Shown in pieces: positions 1 to 7,398 of a DNA stretch of 20,591 nt. Within the stretch, counting starts at the first letter, position 1; each line of letters opens with the position of its first letter. The DNA comes from VFMC01 sp037131575 (GTDB taxonomy: Bacteria > Actinomycetota > Acidimicrobiia > Acidimicrobiales > Ilumatobacteraceae), in NCBI GenBank assembly GCA_037131575.1, contig JBAXQV010000030.1, positions 1 to 20,591 on the forward strand, in the 5' to 3' direction. The notes below the pieces were generated by a model, which saw nothing but the letters and a program-made list of their open reading frames with translations, made no database searches and was not told where the DNA came from. A program made the translations under genes and the position numbers.

Positions 1-1895
1 GGCTGGTACTGGTCGAGCGGCTGCAGGAACGGGGTCCAGAACGGGGTCTGCTCCCAATGCCGGGAGGGCGGCTTCACGACAGCCAACGGGGCGTACGCGT
101 GCACCACCTGCTCGGCCGGCAAGTACCAGACGGGGGTGGAGAAGTCCAGCTGCAACGACTGCCAGGCGTGCGCGGCGGGCACGTTCCAGGCGACGGACTG
201 CCTGGCCACGGCGAACCGGGCGTGAGGGCCGGCGTCGGGCCCCACCACCGTGATGGCCAAGTCGTCGCGGATGGTGCCGCGCTGGGCGCGGATCTCGTTC
301 ATCGCCAGGCGACTCTTCGCGAACGCGTAGTCGAGCATCATGTCGTCGGTGGCGCTGCCGTCGAGCGGTAGGTCGCCCCCGGGCAACGGCATACGCGTAC
401 CGAGCCGCGCGGCGAGCCCGGCGAACACCTCCCACTCCGACGTGAGGTCGCCTTCTGGGGCCAGCACCGCCGGTGTGTAGCTGATGTACGGCGCAGCGAA
501 CCGACGGTCCATCACCGTGGGCACATCGGCACGTTCGAGTTCGAGCCGTGGCGGCAGCACGTAGTGGGCGAACTCGGCGGTGGCGGTCATGCGATGGTCG
601 ATGACCACCAGCAGTTCGAGGTCTTGTAACGCCGCCAACGTCTTGCGCTGGTCGGGGAAGGCCACTGCCGGGTTGCCGCCGCACACGATGAGGCAACGCA
701 CCTGCCCCTCACCCGGTTCGAGGATCTCCTCGGGCAACACATTGGTGAGCATCTCGCCCGGCATGCCCTTCAGACCCTTCACCCGATGGGGTGTGCCGGG
801 TGCCGGGTCGCTGGGGGCGATCACCTGCGCCTTGCGGGTGTCGCCGGGGTACAGGAAGCCACCGCTTTCGAGTGTGTCGCCTTCGCGGTTCACGCGGCCA
901 CAGATGGCGTTCAATGCCAGAGTGAGGTGCTCCATGAGGGTGCTGTGCGGCGCCATATTGGGCCCGGTGCCGGTGCCTGCCGTGCCCTTCGGGCCGGCCG
1001 CGAACATGCGAGCGGCAGCCACCAGTTGGTCGGCATCGATCTCGCACCGTGCCGCCACCACATCGGGAGTGAACGGCGCCACCGCGGCACCGAGGGCGTC
1101 GAGTTGGTTCACCCATTCGGCGCAGAACTCGGCGTCGTAGAGGCCCTCGCTGATGATGATGTTGGTGAGCCCCGCGAGCAGTGTGGGGTCTTCACCCGGT
1201 TTCACCGGCAGCCAGATGTCGGCGAAGCTCGCCAGTTCGCTGCGGCGCGGGTCGACCACGATGAGCTTCATGCCGCGCGCTTTGGCGCGGCGCAGCATGA
1301 CGAACGGGTTGGTGCCCTGCAACCCGCCGGCCGGCGCGTACGACGACACCAGCGGGTTGTAGCCGATGGCCAACAGCACGTCGGCGTCGCGGAAGTTCTG
1401 CCACCCCGCGTCCCAGGCGCCCATGCGCAGGCGTGACGTGAGGTGCGCTGGTTGGTCGATGGTGATCGACGTGTAGAACGAGGGCGACCCGATACCGGCA
1501 TGGAATGCCTGCGCGGCGGGCATGGAGATGGCGTTCTGGAACGCTCCGGTGCCGGTGTAGCTGGCCACGGCACGGGGTCCGCACCGCTCGATGATCTCGG
1601 CGATGCGCGCGGCGATGTCGTCGAGTGCTGCCGCGCTGGTGGTGGGTTCGAAGCTGCCGTCGGCAAGCCGCTTCAGCGGTTGGCGCAATCGGTCGGGGGC
1701 GTGGTGTTGGTCGGCGAGCTGGCGGCCCTTGATGCAGGTGTACCCCTCGAACAATGGGTCGTCGGTGATACCGCGGATTGCCACAGCGCGTTCGTGCGGG
1801 CCGTGGTCGTGCGTGTGCTCGCCGATCTCGACATCCACCTCGAGCGGGCAGGCGGCGTGGCAGAACCGACAGAACGTGGTGCGTGTCTCGATCAT
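1..1895 (-). CDS. Molybdopterin (bis-MGD) oxidoreductase, 3'-truncated by window edge
   Basis: This frame is open from an ATG at 1895 to the window edge, giving 631 residues without the C-terminus. The family transfers electrons or hydroxyl/oxo groups at a molybdenum or tungsten bis-MGD centre. The N-terminus carries a [4Fe-4S] motif (Cys9, Cys12, Cys16, Cys54, the last in YTCIKGR). It is followed by the usual molybdopterin-binding fold (GTGAFQNA near 115; LLAIGYNPLVSS; VDPRRSELA; GTGTGPN). The C-terminal dinucleotide-binding domain lies mostly outside the window. Where formate dehydrogenase has its metal-binding Cys/Sec, my hand alignment places Asp147 (in TSITIDQP). No Tat signal is visible, so it is probably cytoplasmic. 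The start overlaps the SDR stop by 4 bases (ATGA), so it is translationally coupled. The substrate cannot be read from the sequence. Confidence 0.88.
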   Translation of the reverse strand, partial: MIETRTTFCRFCHAACPLEVDVEIGEHTHDHGPHERAVAIRGITDDPLFEGYTCIKGRQLADQHHAPDRLRQPLKRLADGSFEPTTSAAALDDIAARIAEIIERCGPRAVASYTGTGAFQNAISMPAAQAFHAGIGSPSFYTSITIDQPAHLTSRLRMGAWDAGWQNFRDADVLLAIGYNPLVSSYAPAGGLQGTNPFVMLRRAKARGMKLIVVDPRRSELASFADIWLPVKPGEDPTLLAGLTNIIISEGLYDAEFCAEWVNQLDALGAAVAPFTPDVVAARCEIDADQLVAAARMFAAGPKGTAGTGTGPNMAPHSTLMEHLTLALNAICGRVNREGDTLESGGFLYPGDTRKAQVIAPSDPAPGTPHRVKGLKGMPGEMLTNVLPEEILEPGEGQVRCLIVCGGNPAVAFPDQRKTLAALQDLELLVVIDHRMTATAEFAHYVLPPRLELERADVPTVMDRRFAAPYISYTPAVLAPEGDLTSEWEVFAGLAARLGTRMPLPGGDLPLDGSATDDMMLDYAFAKSRLAMNEIRAQRGTIRDDLAITVVGPDAGPHARFAVARQSVAWNVPAAHAWQSLQLDFSTPVWYLPAEQVVHAYAPLAVVKPPSRHWEQTPFWTPFLQPLDQYQ

Positions 1896-2677
1896 CGCGG
1901 CTTGGCTCCGCCGCCCACGCGCATCGTCTCGCCGGTGATCCAACTCGCACCGGGCGAGCACAGGAACACCGTGGCCGCGCCGATGTCGAGCGGTGTGCCC
2001 AGGCGGCCCATGGGGATGTTCCACTTCGCCTCGGCAGCGGCGAGGTCTTCCTCGCTGTTGATGTTGAGCGCGGTGCGCACGATCTCGGTGGGGATGAGGC
2101 CGGGCATGATGCCGTTCACGCGGATGCGAGGGGCGAGTTCGGCAGAGGCAGTCATGGTGAGTGAGTTCACGGCTGCCTTCGCCGCGCCGTAGTGGCCGCT
2201 CCCGGGCACGGGGCCGGTGCCCGCGCCCGATGAGATGTTCACGATCGACCCGGTGGCCATGTACTTGGCGGCGGTGTTGATGCCGAGCCACACAGCGGTG
2301 AGGTTCAGCAGCATGCAGTCGTCCCACTGTTGGCGCGACAGTTCGCCGAGGGGCATGCGCGCCGCTGAGCCGCCGGCGTTGTTCACCCAGATCGACAGCG
2401 AACCGTAGGTCGACACGGCGGCCTGGGCGAGGCGGTCGACCGCGGCCTCATCGGTGACGTCGGTGACCACGGCGATGGCCTCGCCACCGTCGGCACGGAT
2501 CTGCGCGGCAACGGCCTCGATCTCATTCACGCGGCGGGCAGCCACCACCACCTTGGCCCCGGCGCTGGCCAGTGCGCGGCAGATGCCCTCGCCGATACCT
2601 CGGCCGCCGCCGGTGACCACGGCCACCTGGCCGCTCAGGTCGTACAGCTGGCCCGGGGTCGGGTAGTCGGTGCTCAT
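1892..2677 (-). CDS. SDR family NAD(P)-dependent oxidoreductase
   Basis: A 261-residue classical short-chain dehydrogenase/reductase, a soluble NAD(P)(H)-dependent alcohol/ketone oxidoreductase. Visible motifs are the Rossmann glycine motif TGGGRGIG (22-29), DVTD near 73, NNAG (99-102), catalytic Ser149/Ser150, and Tyr163 and Lys167 in HYGAAKAA. The C-terminal PLDIGAATVFLCSPGASWITGE is a typical SDR end. The ATG at 2677 has AGAGGA upstream on the minus strand and overlaps the stop of the preceding gene (ATGA). A longer open frame upstream is only the antisense or other-frame shadow of that gene. It sits between a PEP-utilising protein and a molybdoenzyme, suggesting a shared catabolic or biosynthetic role. 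The substrate is unknown. Confidence 0.92.
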   Translation of the reverse strand: MSTDYPTPGQLYDLSGQVAVVTGGGRGIGEGICRALASAGAKVVVAARRVNEIEAVAAQIRADGGEAIAVVTDVTDEAAVDRLAQAAVSTYGSLSIWVNNAGGSAARMPLGELSRQQWDDCMLLNLTAVWLGINTAAKYMATGSIVNISSGAGTGPVPGSGHYGAAKAAVNSLTMTASAELAPRIRVNGIMPGLIPTEIVRTALNINSEEDLAAAEAKWNIPMGRLGTPLDIGAATVFLCSPGASWITGETMRVGGGAKPR

Positions 2678-4386
2678 CGGGGGGTTCCTCTCGAAATGAT
2701 GGTGACGGTGCCGTTGGTTCCATCGACATCGATGAGCGCCCCGTCGGGAATACGGCGCGTACCGTCGGATACCGACACCACGCAGGGAAGGCCGAGTTCG
2801 CGGCTCACGATGACGGCGTGGCTGATGGGCGAACCGACGTCGACCACCACACCGCCGGCCGACATGAACAGTGGCGTCCAACTCGGGTCGGTGTTGGGGG
2901 CCACGAGAATTTCACCGGGCTGCAGGTCGCGCGGGTCGGCAGGGTCGAAGATGAGCCGGGCGATGCCGCGCACCGAACCCGGCGAACCCGACACGCCCAC
3001 CAGTACCTCACCGTCGGTCACTGGGGTCACGGCGGCTTGGCCCTTGCGCGCCCACGCCGACAGCGGGGGCACGGTGGCATTGGCGATGATGAACGGCGGC
3101 TCGAGATCGAACAGCTCGCGCCAGTCGGCGTGGCGTTCGGTGAGTAGGTCGGTGAACGCCTGCGGGCCGGCGATGTAGGCGTCGAGTTCGCCATCGAGCA
3201 ACATGAACACCAACTCGTCGTGGCTGTGCCGGCGGCCGAGTTCGCGAAAGGCCATACGTGCCTCGTGCAACACGCGCACGATGGTCGACTTGGTGCGCTC
3301 GCGGTAGGTCATCATGGCCCCTGCGTTGAGCCCCGATTCGAGCAGACCCAACAGATCGGGCTGATCGGCGAGTTGCCTGCGGGCTGCCTCGACCACCTCG
3401 CGGCGGCGCTCGGCGCGGGTGGCGTTGCGCAGTCGCGGCGATTCTTCATCGGTTTGGAACCGGATGCGGTCGATGGCCGCGAAGGCGAGGCGAGGGTGTG
3501 TCTCCCAGCTGGGTGAGCGCATGTCCCATTCGTCGGGCCCGCGCGAGCCGAACTCGAACAGGAACTCGTTCCACGTCTCGATGAACGCGAGCGACCCGGC
3601 CACTCGTTCGGCGATGCCGTCGAGGCCGGCGTCGAATGCAGCGGAGAGGGTTGGGCTGTTGCGCACGAGGCGAGACAAGTCCCACAGTGCGTAGCTGGCG
3701 TCGGCGGAGTCGACATCACCCAGGCTCGACAACACCGTGAGCGGCAGGCTCGGGTCGCCCACGGCCTCCGCCACCACGCCCAGCAGACCCGGTGCCACAG
3801 CGGCCGACGAACCAGACACGACATGTTGTTCGAACAAGTGCGGGAGACGGGCCTGCACCGCACGGGCTCGGGCGAGCAATTCGGCGTCGGTGAGTGTGGT
3901 GAGGTCGGGGCGACCAGCGCGCAGCACGGCAGCGTCGAGTTTGTCGACCAGTAGTTCGGGCCAGCCGTTGTTGCCCACCACCCACGCCATATGGGCGTCG
4001 ATACCGGCGGTGAGGTGCGGCTTGTCGTCGTCGGGGTGCGGCACGTAGGTGGGCACATCGGGGTGATCGCCGAAGAACGCCTTGTCGAGGATCTCCACCG
4101 TGGCGGCTGGGTTGCGAGCGCCCTGCATGCGAATGGCCGAGAGGTTGATGTAGAAGTAGCCGCCGAAGATGGCGACGCTCTCGGGGTGGGTGGCGTCGAA
4201 GTCGCTCGGTTCGTAGGCGCCGCAGCGGATGAGGCCGGTGCGGTAGCCCTCGACGATGCCGCCATCCCAACCGAAGGTCCAACCGAGCGGGCTCACCGGA
4301 TCGGCCAAGACCTCGCCTGCGTTGGCGCGGGTGTAGTGCGGGAAGCGTTGGCTGGTGGGCCAGTCGGTGATCCAGGTATCGCGCAT
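2674..4386 (-). CDS. PEP-utilising enzyme (rifampin-phosphotransferase/PpsA-like) without ATP-grasp domain
   Basis: A 570-residue protein whose C-terminal ~100 residues form the PEP-utilising 'swivelling' phosphohistidine domain: GSPGSVRG, then TDPSWTPLF, then SPISHAVIVSRELGLP with His523 as the expected phospho-acceptor. The N-terminal part (YTRANAGEVLADPVSPLGWTF near 18-38) resembles the substrate-binding middle domain of rifampin phosphotransferases. The N-terminal ATP-grasp (PEP/pyruvate-binding) domain that normally phosphorylates the histidine is absent, and no such domain is encoded elsewhere in this window. A split layout is known from phenylphosphate synthase of anaerobic phenol degraders, where a His-bearing subunit works with a separate ATP-binding subunit. 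It is the first gene of a three-gene operon. The ATG at 4386 has AGAGGA about 8 bases upstream. The substrate is unknown. Confidence 0.8.
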   Translation of the reverse strand: MRDTWITDWPTSQRFPHYTRANAGEVLADPVSPLGWTFGWDGGIVEGYRTGLIRCGAYEPSDFDATHPESVAIFGGYFYINLSAIRMQGARNPAATVEILDKAFFGDHPDVPTYVPHPDDDKPHLTAGIDAHMAWVVGNNGWPELLVDKLDAAVLRAGRPDLTTLTDAELLARARAVQARLPHLFEQHVVSGSSAAVAPGLLGVVAEAVGDPSLPLTVLSSLGDVDSADASYALWDLSRLVRNSPTLSAAFDAGLDGIAERVAGSLAFIETWNEFLFEFGSRGPDEWDMRSPSWETHPRLAFAAIDRIRFQTDEESPRLRNATRAERRREVVEAARRQLADQPDLLGLLESGLNAGAMMTYRERTKSTIVRVLHEARMAFRELGRRHSHDELVFMLLDGELDAYIAGPQAFTDLLTERHADWRELFDLEPPFIIANATVPPLSAWARKGQAAVTPVTDGEVLVGVSGSPGSVRGIARLIFDPADPRDLQPGEILVAPNTDPSWTPLFMSAGGVVVDVGSPISHAVIVSRELGLPCVVSVSDGTRRIPDGALIDVDGTNGTVTIISRGTPR

Positions 4387-4523
4387 GGCTCAGTTCCTCT
4401 GTGCGGGTAGTGCAAGCCGACCGTAGTGGAGCCGTTGTATCGCGTCAGGGGTCGGCGTTTCCCATGGGTGGTGCTGCGACGTAGGGTCGTGGCTCAGATC
4501 GATGAACCAAAGGACGTCAAGCC
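4387..4523. promoter_or_regulatory. Divergent intergenic region between PEP-utilising operon and cupin gene
   Basis: These 137 bases separate two divergently oriented genes, so they should hold promoters for both. Shine-Dalgarno sequences are clear: AGAGGA before the minus-strand ATG at 4386, and AAAGGA (4509-4514) before the GTG at 4524. I see no convincing -35/-10 pair. A weak TAGGGT at 4482-4487 is the best plus-strand -10 candidate. No strong palindrome was noticed. Confidence 0.35.
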
Positions 4524-4889
4524 GTGACCATTCATTTCCGTGCCGCCGAAATTCCTGCCGCCGACCTTGCCGAGAAGCCGTTGGGGCAACCGTCGGCCGA
4601 ACCGTTGAGCGGCCCCATCACCACCCGCGCCCAGGTGTTCCTCGACAACGACACCGTCACCGCCGGAACCTGGGAGTGCGAGCCTGGTTCGTCGCGGTGG
4701 GAGTTCCTCACCCGCGGTGAAGTGATCTACGTGCTGTCGGGTCGCATGACCGTGCAGGCCGATGGTGAAGAGCCCGTCGAACTCACTGCGGGTTCGAGCT
4801 GCATCTTCCCCATCGGCTGGCAGGGGGTGTGGACCGTGCACGAGACACTGCGCAAGGTGTTCACCGTGTACCGACCCGCTGCGAACTGA
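4524..4889 (+). CDS. Cupin domain protein, DUF861 (Cupin_3) type
   Basis: A 121-residue single-domain cupin. The run WECEPGSSRWEF, GEVIYVLSGRMTV, ADGEEPVELTAGSSCIFPIGW and VHETLRKVFTVY is the Cupin_3/DUF861 pattern, also found in ureidoglycine aminohydrolase and EutQ-like proteins. In such small stand-alone members the function is usually unknown; a metal-binding or small-molecule-binding role is inferred. The GTG start at 4524 is chosen because AAAGGA lies 9 bases upstream and the protein then begins MTIHFRAAEIP. It leads a run of plus-strand genes (ring-cleavage dioxygenase, permease, GS-like ligase), with 79 bases before the next one. A decayed partial copy of this gene lies at 14683-14761. 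Confidence 0.85.
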   Translation: MTIHFRAAEIPAADLAEKPLGQPSAEPLSGPITTRAQVFLDNDTVTAGTWECEPGSSRWEFLTRGEVIYVLSGRMTVQADGEEPVELTAGSSCIFPIGWQGVWTVHETLRKVFTVYRPAAN

Positions 4890-4902
4890 GCGGAACCCTT
4901 CT

Positions 4903-4918
4903 GCCTGCGATGGCAGGC
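4903..4918 (+). terminator. Hairpin downstream of cupin gene
   Basis: A perfect inverted repeat, GCCTGC-GATG-GCAGGC, begins 13 bases after the cupin stop codon. There is no T run, so intrinsic termination is uncertain; it may instead stabilise or attenuate mRNA. The same hairpin (one terminal G-C pair weakened to G-T) recurs at 14738-14753 inside the cupin remnant. Confidence 0.4.
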
Positions 4919-4968
4919 CCGGCGACCTGTAGATTGTTCGGGGCCGAACGACCTGGGAGGTGAGCGCT

Positions 4969-5835
4969 GTGGGAGCAATCGTCGGAGCCGCACTCGTGTC
5001 GCACGTGCCACCGATCGTGCTGCCCGAGGAGGTGCGGCTCGAGATCAACAACGGCCGCGACACCACCCTGCGCGACGGCCTGTTCCGTATGCGGCGCGAC
5101 TTCATCGACCCACTGCGGCCCGACACGATCGTCGTCATCGACTCGCACTGGTTCACCACGTTCGAGTGGGTGGTGTCGGCGAGCGAGCGGCGCAGCGGCC
5201 GCTTCACCAGCGAAGAGTTGCCCCGCGGCAACCCGCAGATGCCGTACGACCTACCGGGCGACCCCCACCTCGCCCACCTCATCGAGACCGTGGCGGCCGA
5301 GCGCGCCGACACCTGGGTGCACGCCAGCGCCGACCCGTGTCTGCCAGTGAAGTACGCCACCATCTACCTCACCCCGTTCCTGCAGGGCGACGAGGCCTGG
5401 ATGTCGGCCAGCGTGTGCCAGACCGCCGAGTTCGACGACATGGTGGTGTTCGGTGAGGTGCTCGGCGAGGCGATCCGCCGCTCCGACCGCCGTGTGGTGG
5501 TGCTGGCCAGCGGCGCGATGTCGCACAAGTTCTGGCCGTTGCGCCAACTGCGCCAGCACGAGCCGAGCGACCCGGCGCACATCGTCAGCGCCGAGCACCG
5601 CGCGGCCGACGAACGGGTGATGGCGCTGCTCGCCCGTGGCGACCACGCCACGGTGCTGGCCGAGTACCCCGAGTTCCGTCGGTTCTCGCCCGAGGCTCGC
5701 TTCGCCCACTACGTCGTGATGGCCAGCGCCCTGGGCGGCCGGCAGTGGCGATCGTCCGGGATCGCCCTCAGCGACTACGAGAACGCGGCCGGCACGGGCA
5801 ACATCCAGATGTGGTTCCCCGTCGCGGCCGGTTGA
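4969..5835 (+). CDS. Class III extradiol ring-cleavage dioxygenase (LigB superfamily, HpaD/HpcB-like)
   Basis: A 288-residue protein resembling enterobacterial 3,4-dihydroxyphenylacetate 2,3-dioxygenase, which opens a catechol ring next to the hydroxyls using Fe(II). Matches recalled from that family include SHVPP with His12, VIDSHW with His60, FTSEELP, MPYDLPGDP, LASGAMSHKF with His186 (candidate acid/base), and the ending GTGNIQMWFP. Glu242 in FSPEARF is the candidate third metal ligand. The GTG at 4969 is preferred over the GTG at 4960 because GGAGG (4956-4960) lies 8 bases before it, whereas the earlier GTG overlaps the ribosome site. A dehydrogenase and an FAH enzyme that would process the product lie at 8803-11189. 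The exact catecholic substrate is not determinable. Confidence 0.87.
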   Translation: MGAIVGAALVSHVPPIVLPEEVRLEINNGRDTTLRDGLFRMRRDFIDPLRPDTIVVIDSHWFTTFEWVVSASERRSGRFTSEELPRGNPQMPYDLPGDPHLAHLIETVAAERADTWVHASADPCLPVKYATIYLTPFLQGDEAWMSASVCQTAEFDDMVVFGEVLGEAIRRSDRRVVVLASGAMSHKFWPLRQLRQHEPSDPAHIVSAEHRAADERVMALLARGDHATVLAEYPEFRRFSPEARFAHYVVMASALGGRQWRSSGIALSDYENAAGTGNIQMWFPVAAG

Positions 5836-5847
5836 TCCGCGCCATCA

Positions 5848-5878
5848 TTGAACAGCGTGGGTCGCGCGGTCTGATACT
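5848..5878 (+). promoter_or_regulatory. Possible sigma-70-type promoter for permease gene
   Basis: TTGAAC at 5848-5853 and GATACT at 5873-5878, 19 bases apart, lie in the 100-base gap before the permease. The spacing is slightly long. An imperfectly placed inverted pair, CCGCGC (5837-5842) and GCGCGG (5864-5869), flanks the -35 element and could be regulatory. Confidence 0.35.
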
Positions 5879-5935
5879 TTGTTCCCTAACGATCCGGTAG
5901 GGCGGATCTGCACAAGCTGCACGGGGGTCAGCACC

Positions 5936-7342
5936 ATGTCTACAGAAGCTCCGCGGTTGGCATCCGGCCAACTCTCCACACTCGACTGCGTCGCCCAGTC
6001 GCTGGCAGTCGGCCCGGTGTTCTCCGGCGCTCTGCTCGGCGGCATCCTCGCCGGCCTCAGCGGCGGGGTGGGCAGTTTCGTCATCGTCGTCACCACCATC
6101 GGCATGCTGGCGCTCGGCCGCATCGTCAGCGAGTTCGCCAAGCGCTACAGCGGTACGGGCACCGTGTACGAGTTCGTGGCCCGCTCGCTGGGCAAGCGCG
6201 CCGCGGTGTTCGCCGCTGGCGTCTACCACAGCGCGGCCACAGCGCTCGCCGGGCCCGGTATCGCCATCGTCGGCGGTCTGCTGGCGCACAGCTTCTTCAA
6301 CGACCACATCGGCCTCGACCTGCCGTGGTGGGTGTGGTCGTTCATCATCGCCGCACTGATCTTCGGCCTGAACGTGTTCGGCGTGCAGGCATCGATGAAG
6401 GTGCAGTTGAGCCTCATCGTGCTGTCGGTGCTGCCGTTCCTGCTGCTGTTCATCGCCGTCATCATCGATGGCGGCCCCAGCGGCAACTCGCTGTCGTCGT
6501 TCAACCCGGGCAACGTGGCCGAGGGTGGCTCGGTGTTCAAGGGCATCTTGTTCGCCATCCTCATGTTCGTCGGCTTCGAGCTGTCGGCGGCCCTGGGCGA
6601 AGAGACCAAGGACCCCAAGCGCAGCATCCCGCGCGCGGTGCTGTCGACCGTGCTCATCGTCGGTGTCTTCTATGTGATCACCCAGTACACGCTGGCGGTC
6701 GGTGCCACCGAGGCTGCCCCCGACTTCGCCCCGATGGCCGAGGAGTACCTGGGCCGCTGGGTGGCGATCTGGATCGAACTGGCCGTGCTGCTCGACGTGA
6801 TCGCAGTTGGCATCGGCTTCCAGCTCGCTGCGGCTCGTGGTGTGTTCTCGCTCGCTCGCGACGGAGTGCTGCCGAAGGCGCTGGCCAAGACCAACGCCAA
6901 GCAACTCCCCGTTGCCGGCAGCCTGACCGTGTTCGTGATCACCGTCGTGCTCACCCTGTGGGCGCTCATCAAGTACGGCGCCGACCTGCTCGACCCGACT
7001 GGCCCCGATGCGTTCTTCAACTACGACGTGTTCAACGGATTCTTGGGCACCACGGTGGTGGGCGGCATGCTGATCTGCTTCGTCTACCTGCTCGTCTGCC
7101 TCGGAGCGGCGCGTACGTTCGCGCTGAAGAGCCCGATCGACATCGTGGCCGTGGTGATCGGACTCGCCGTGTGCGTGCTGGGCATCTCGGCCCAGTTCAT
7201 CGAGGGCACCAAGCCGGCGCCCGCCTACGAGTGGGGCCGTACGTTCGGCATCGTGCTCGTGGTGATCATCGCCATCTGGGCCGCAGTGTCGAAGAAGGAC
7301 GCCGTCGACCGGGTGGCCCAGCACGCGATCGAACACGAGTGA
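5936..7342 (+). CDS. APC-superfamily amino acid/amine permease
   Basis: A 468-residue integral membrane transporter with about 12 hydrophobic segments. The signature after the sixth segment, GFELSAALGEETKDPKRSIPRAV (split here as GFELSAALGEE then TKDPKRSIPRAV), is typical of the amino acid-polyamine-organocation superfamily. The N-terminus LSTLDCVAQSLAVGPVFSG is the usual APC first helix with its glycine-rich break. The ATG at 5936 is chosen over an upstream in-frame ATG at 5879 because GGGGG (5922-5926) sits in range and the upstream residues look non-coding. It lies 56 bases before the GS-like ligase gene, an arrangement like PuuP/PuuA. Import of an amine or amino acid that feeds the ligase is inferred. 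Confidence 0.9.
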   Translation: MSTEAPRLASGQLSTLDCVAQSLAVGPVFSGALLGGILAGLSGGVGSFVIVVTTIGMLALGRIVSEFAKRYSGTGTVYEFVARSLGKRAAVFAAGVYHSAATALAGPGIAIVGGLLAHSFFNDHIGLDLPWWVWSFIIAALIFGLNVFGVQASMKVQLSLIVLSVLPFLLLFIAVIIDGGPSGNSLSSFNPGNVAEGGSVFKGILFAILMFVGFELSAALGEETKDPKRSIPRAVLSTVLIVGVFYVITQYTLAVGATEAAPDFAPMAEEYLGRWVAIWIELAVLLDVIAVGIGFQLAAARGVFSLARDGVLPKALAKTNAKQLPVAGSLTVFVITVVLTLWALIKYGADLLDPTGPDAFFNYDVFNGFLGTTVVGGMLICFVYLLVCLGAARTFALKSPIDIVAVVIGLAVCVLGISAQFIEGTKPAPAYEWGRTFGIVLVVIIAIWAAVSKKDAVDRVAQHAIEHE

Positions 7343-7384
7343 CCTGAACAACTCCTTAGGGAGCGAACGATCTCTCAGCGGTGC

Positions 7385-7390
7385 TACATT
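7385..7390 (+). promoter_or_regulatory. Candidate -10 element of leaderless GS-like gene
   Basis: TACATT ends 8 bases before the ATG at 7399, the spacing expected when transcription starts at or next to the start codon. No Shine-Dalgarno sequence precedes that ATG. A short dyad, CTCC-TTAG-GGAG (7352-7363), lies upstream and could be an operator. No good -35 hexamer was found. Confidence 0.4.
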
Positions 7391-7398
7391 TTCCGGTC

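Noticed and set aside
57..371. A plus-strand open frame of 104 residues
   Set aside because: It lies antisense to the molybdoenzyme, whose frame stays open through the region with a coherent protein sequence.
4960..4962. GTG at 4960 as start of the extradiol dioxygenase
   Set aside because: It overlaps the ribosome site GGAGG; GTG 4969 has correct spacing and keeps the conserved N-terminus.
5768..7351. A 527-residue open frame on the minus strand, rich in His, Asp and Glu
   Set aside because: It is antisense to the APC permease and dioxygenase end; its low-complexity composition is the usual by-product of high-GC codon bias.
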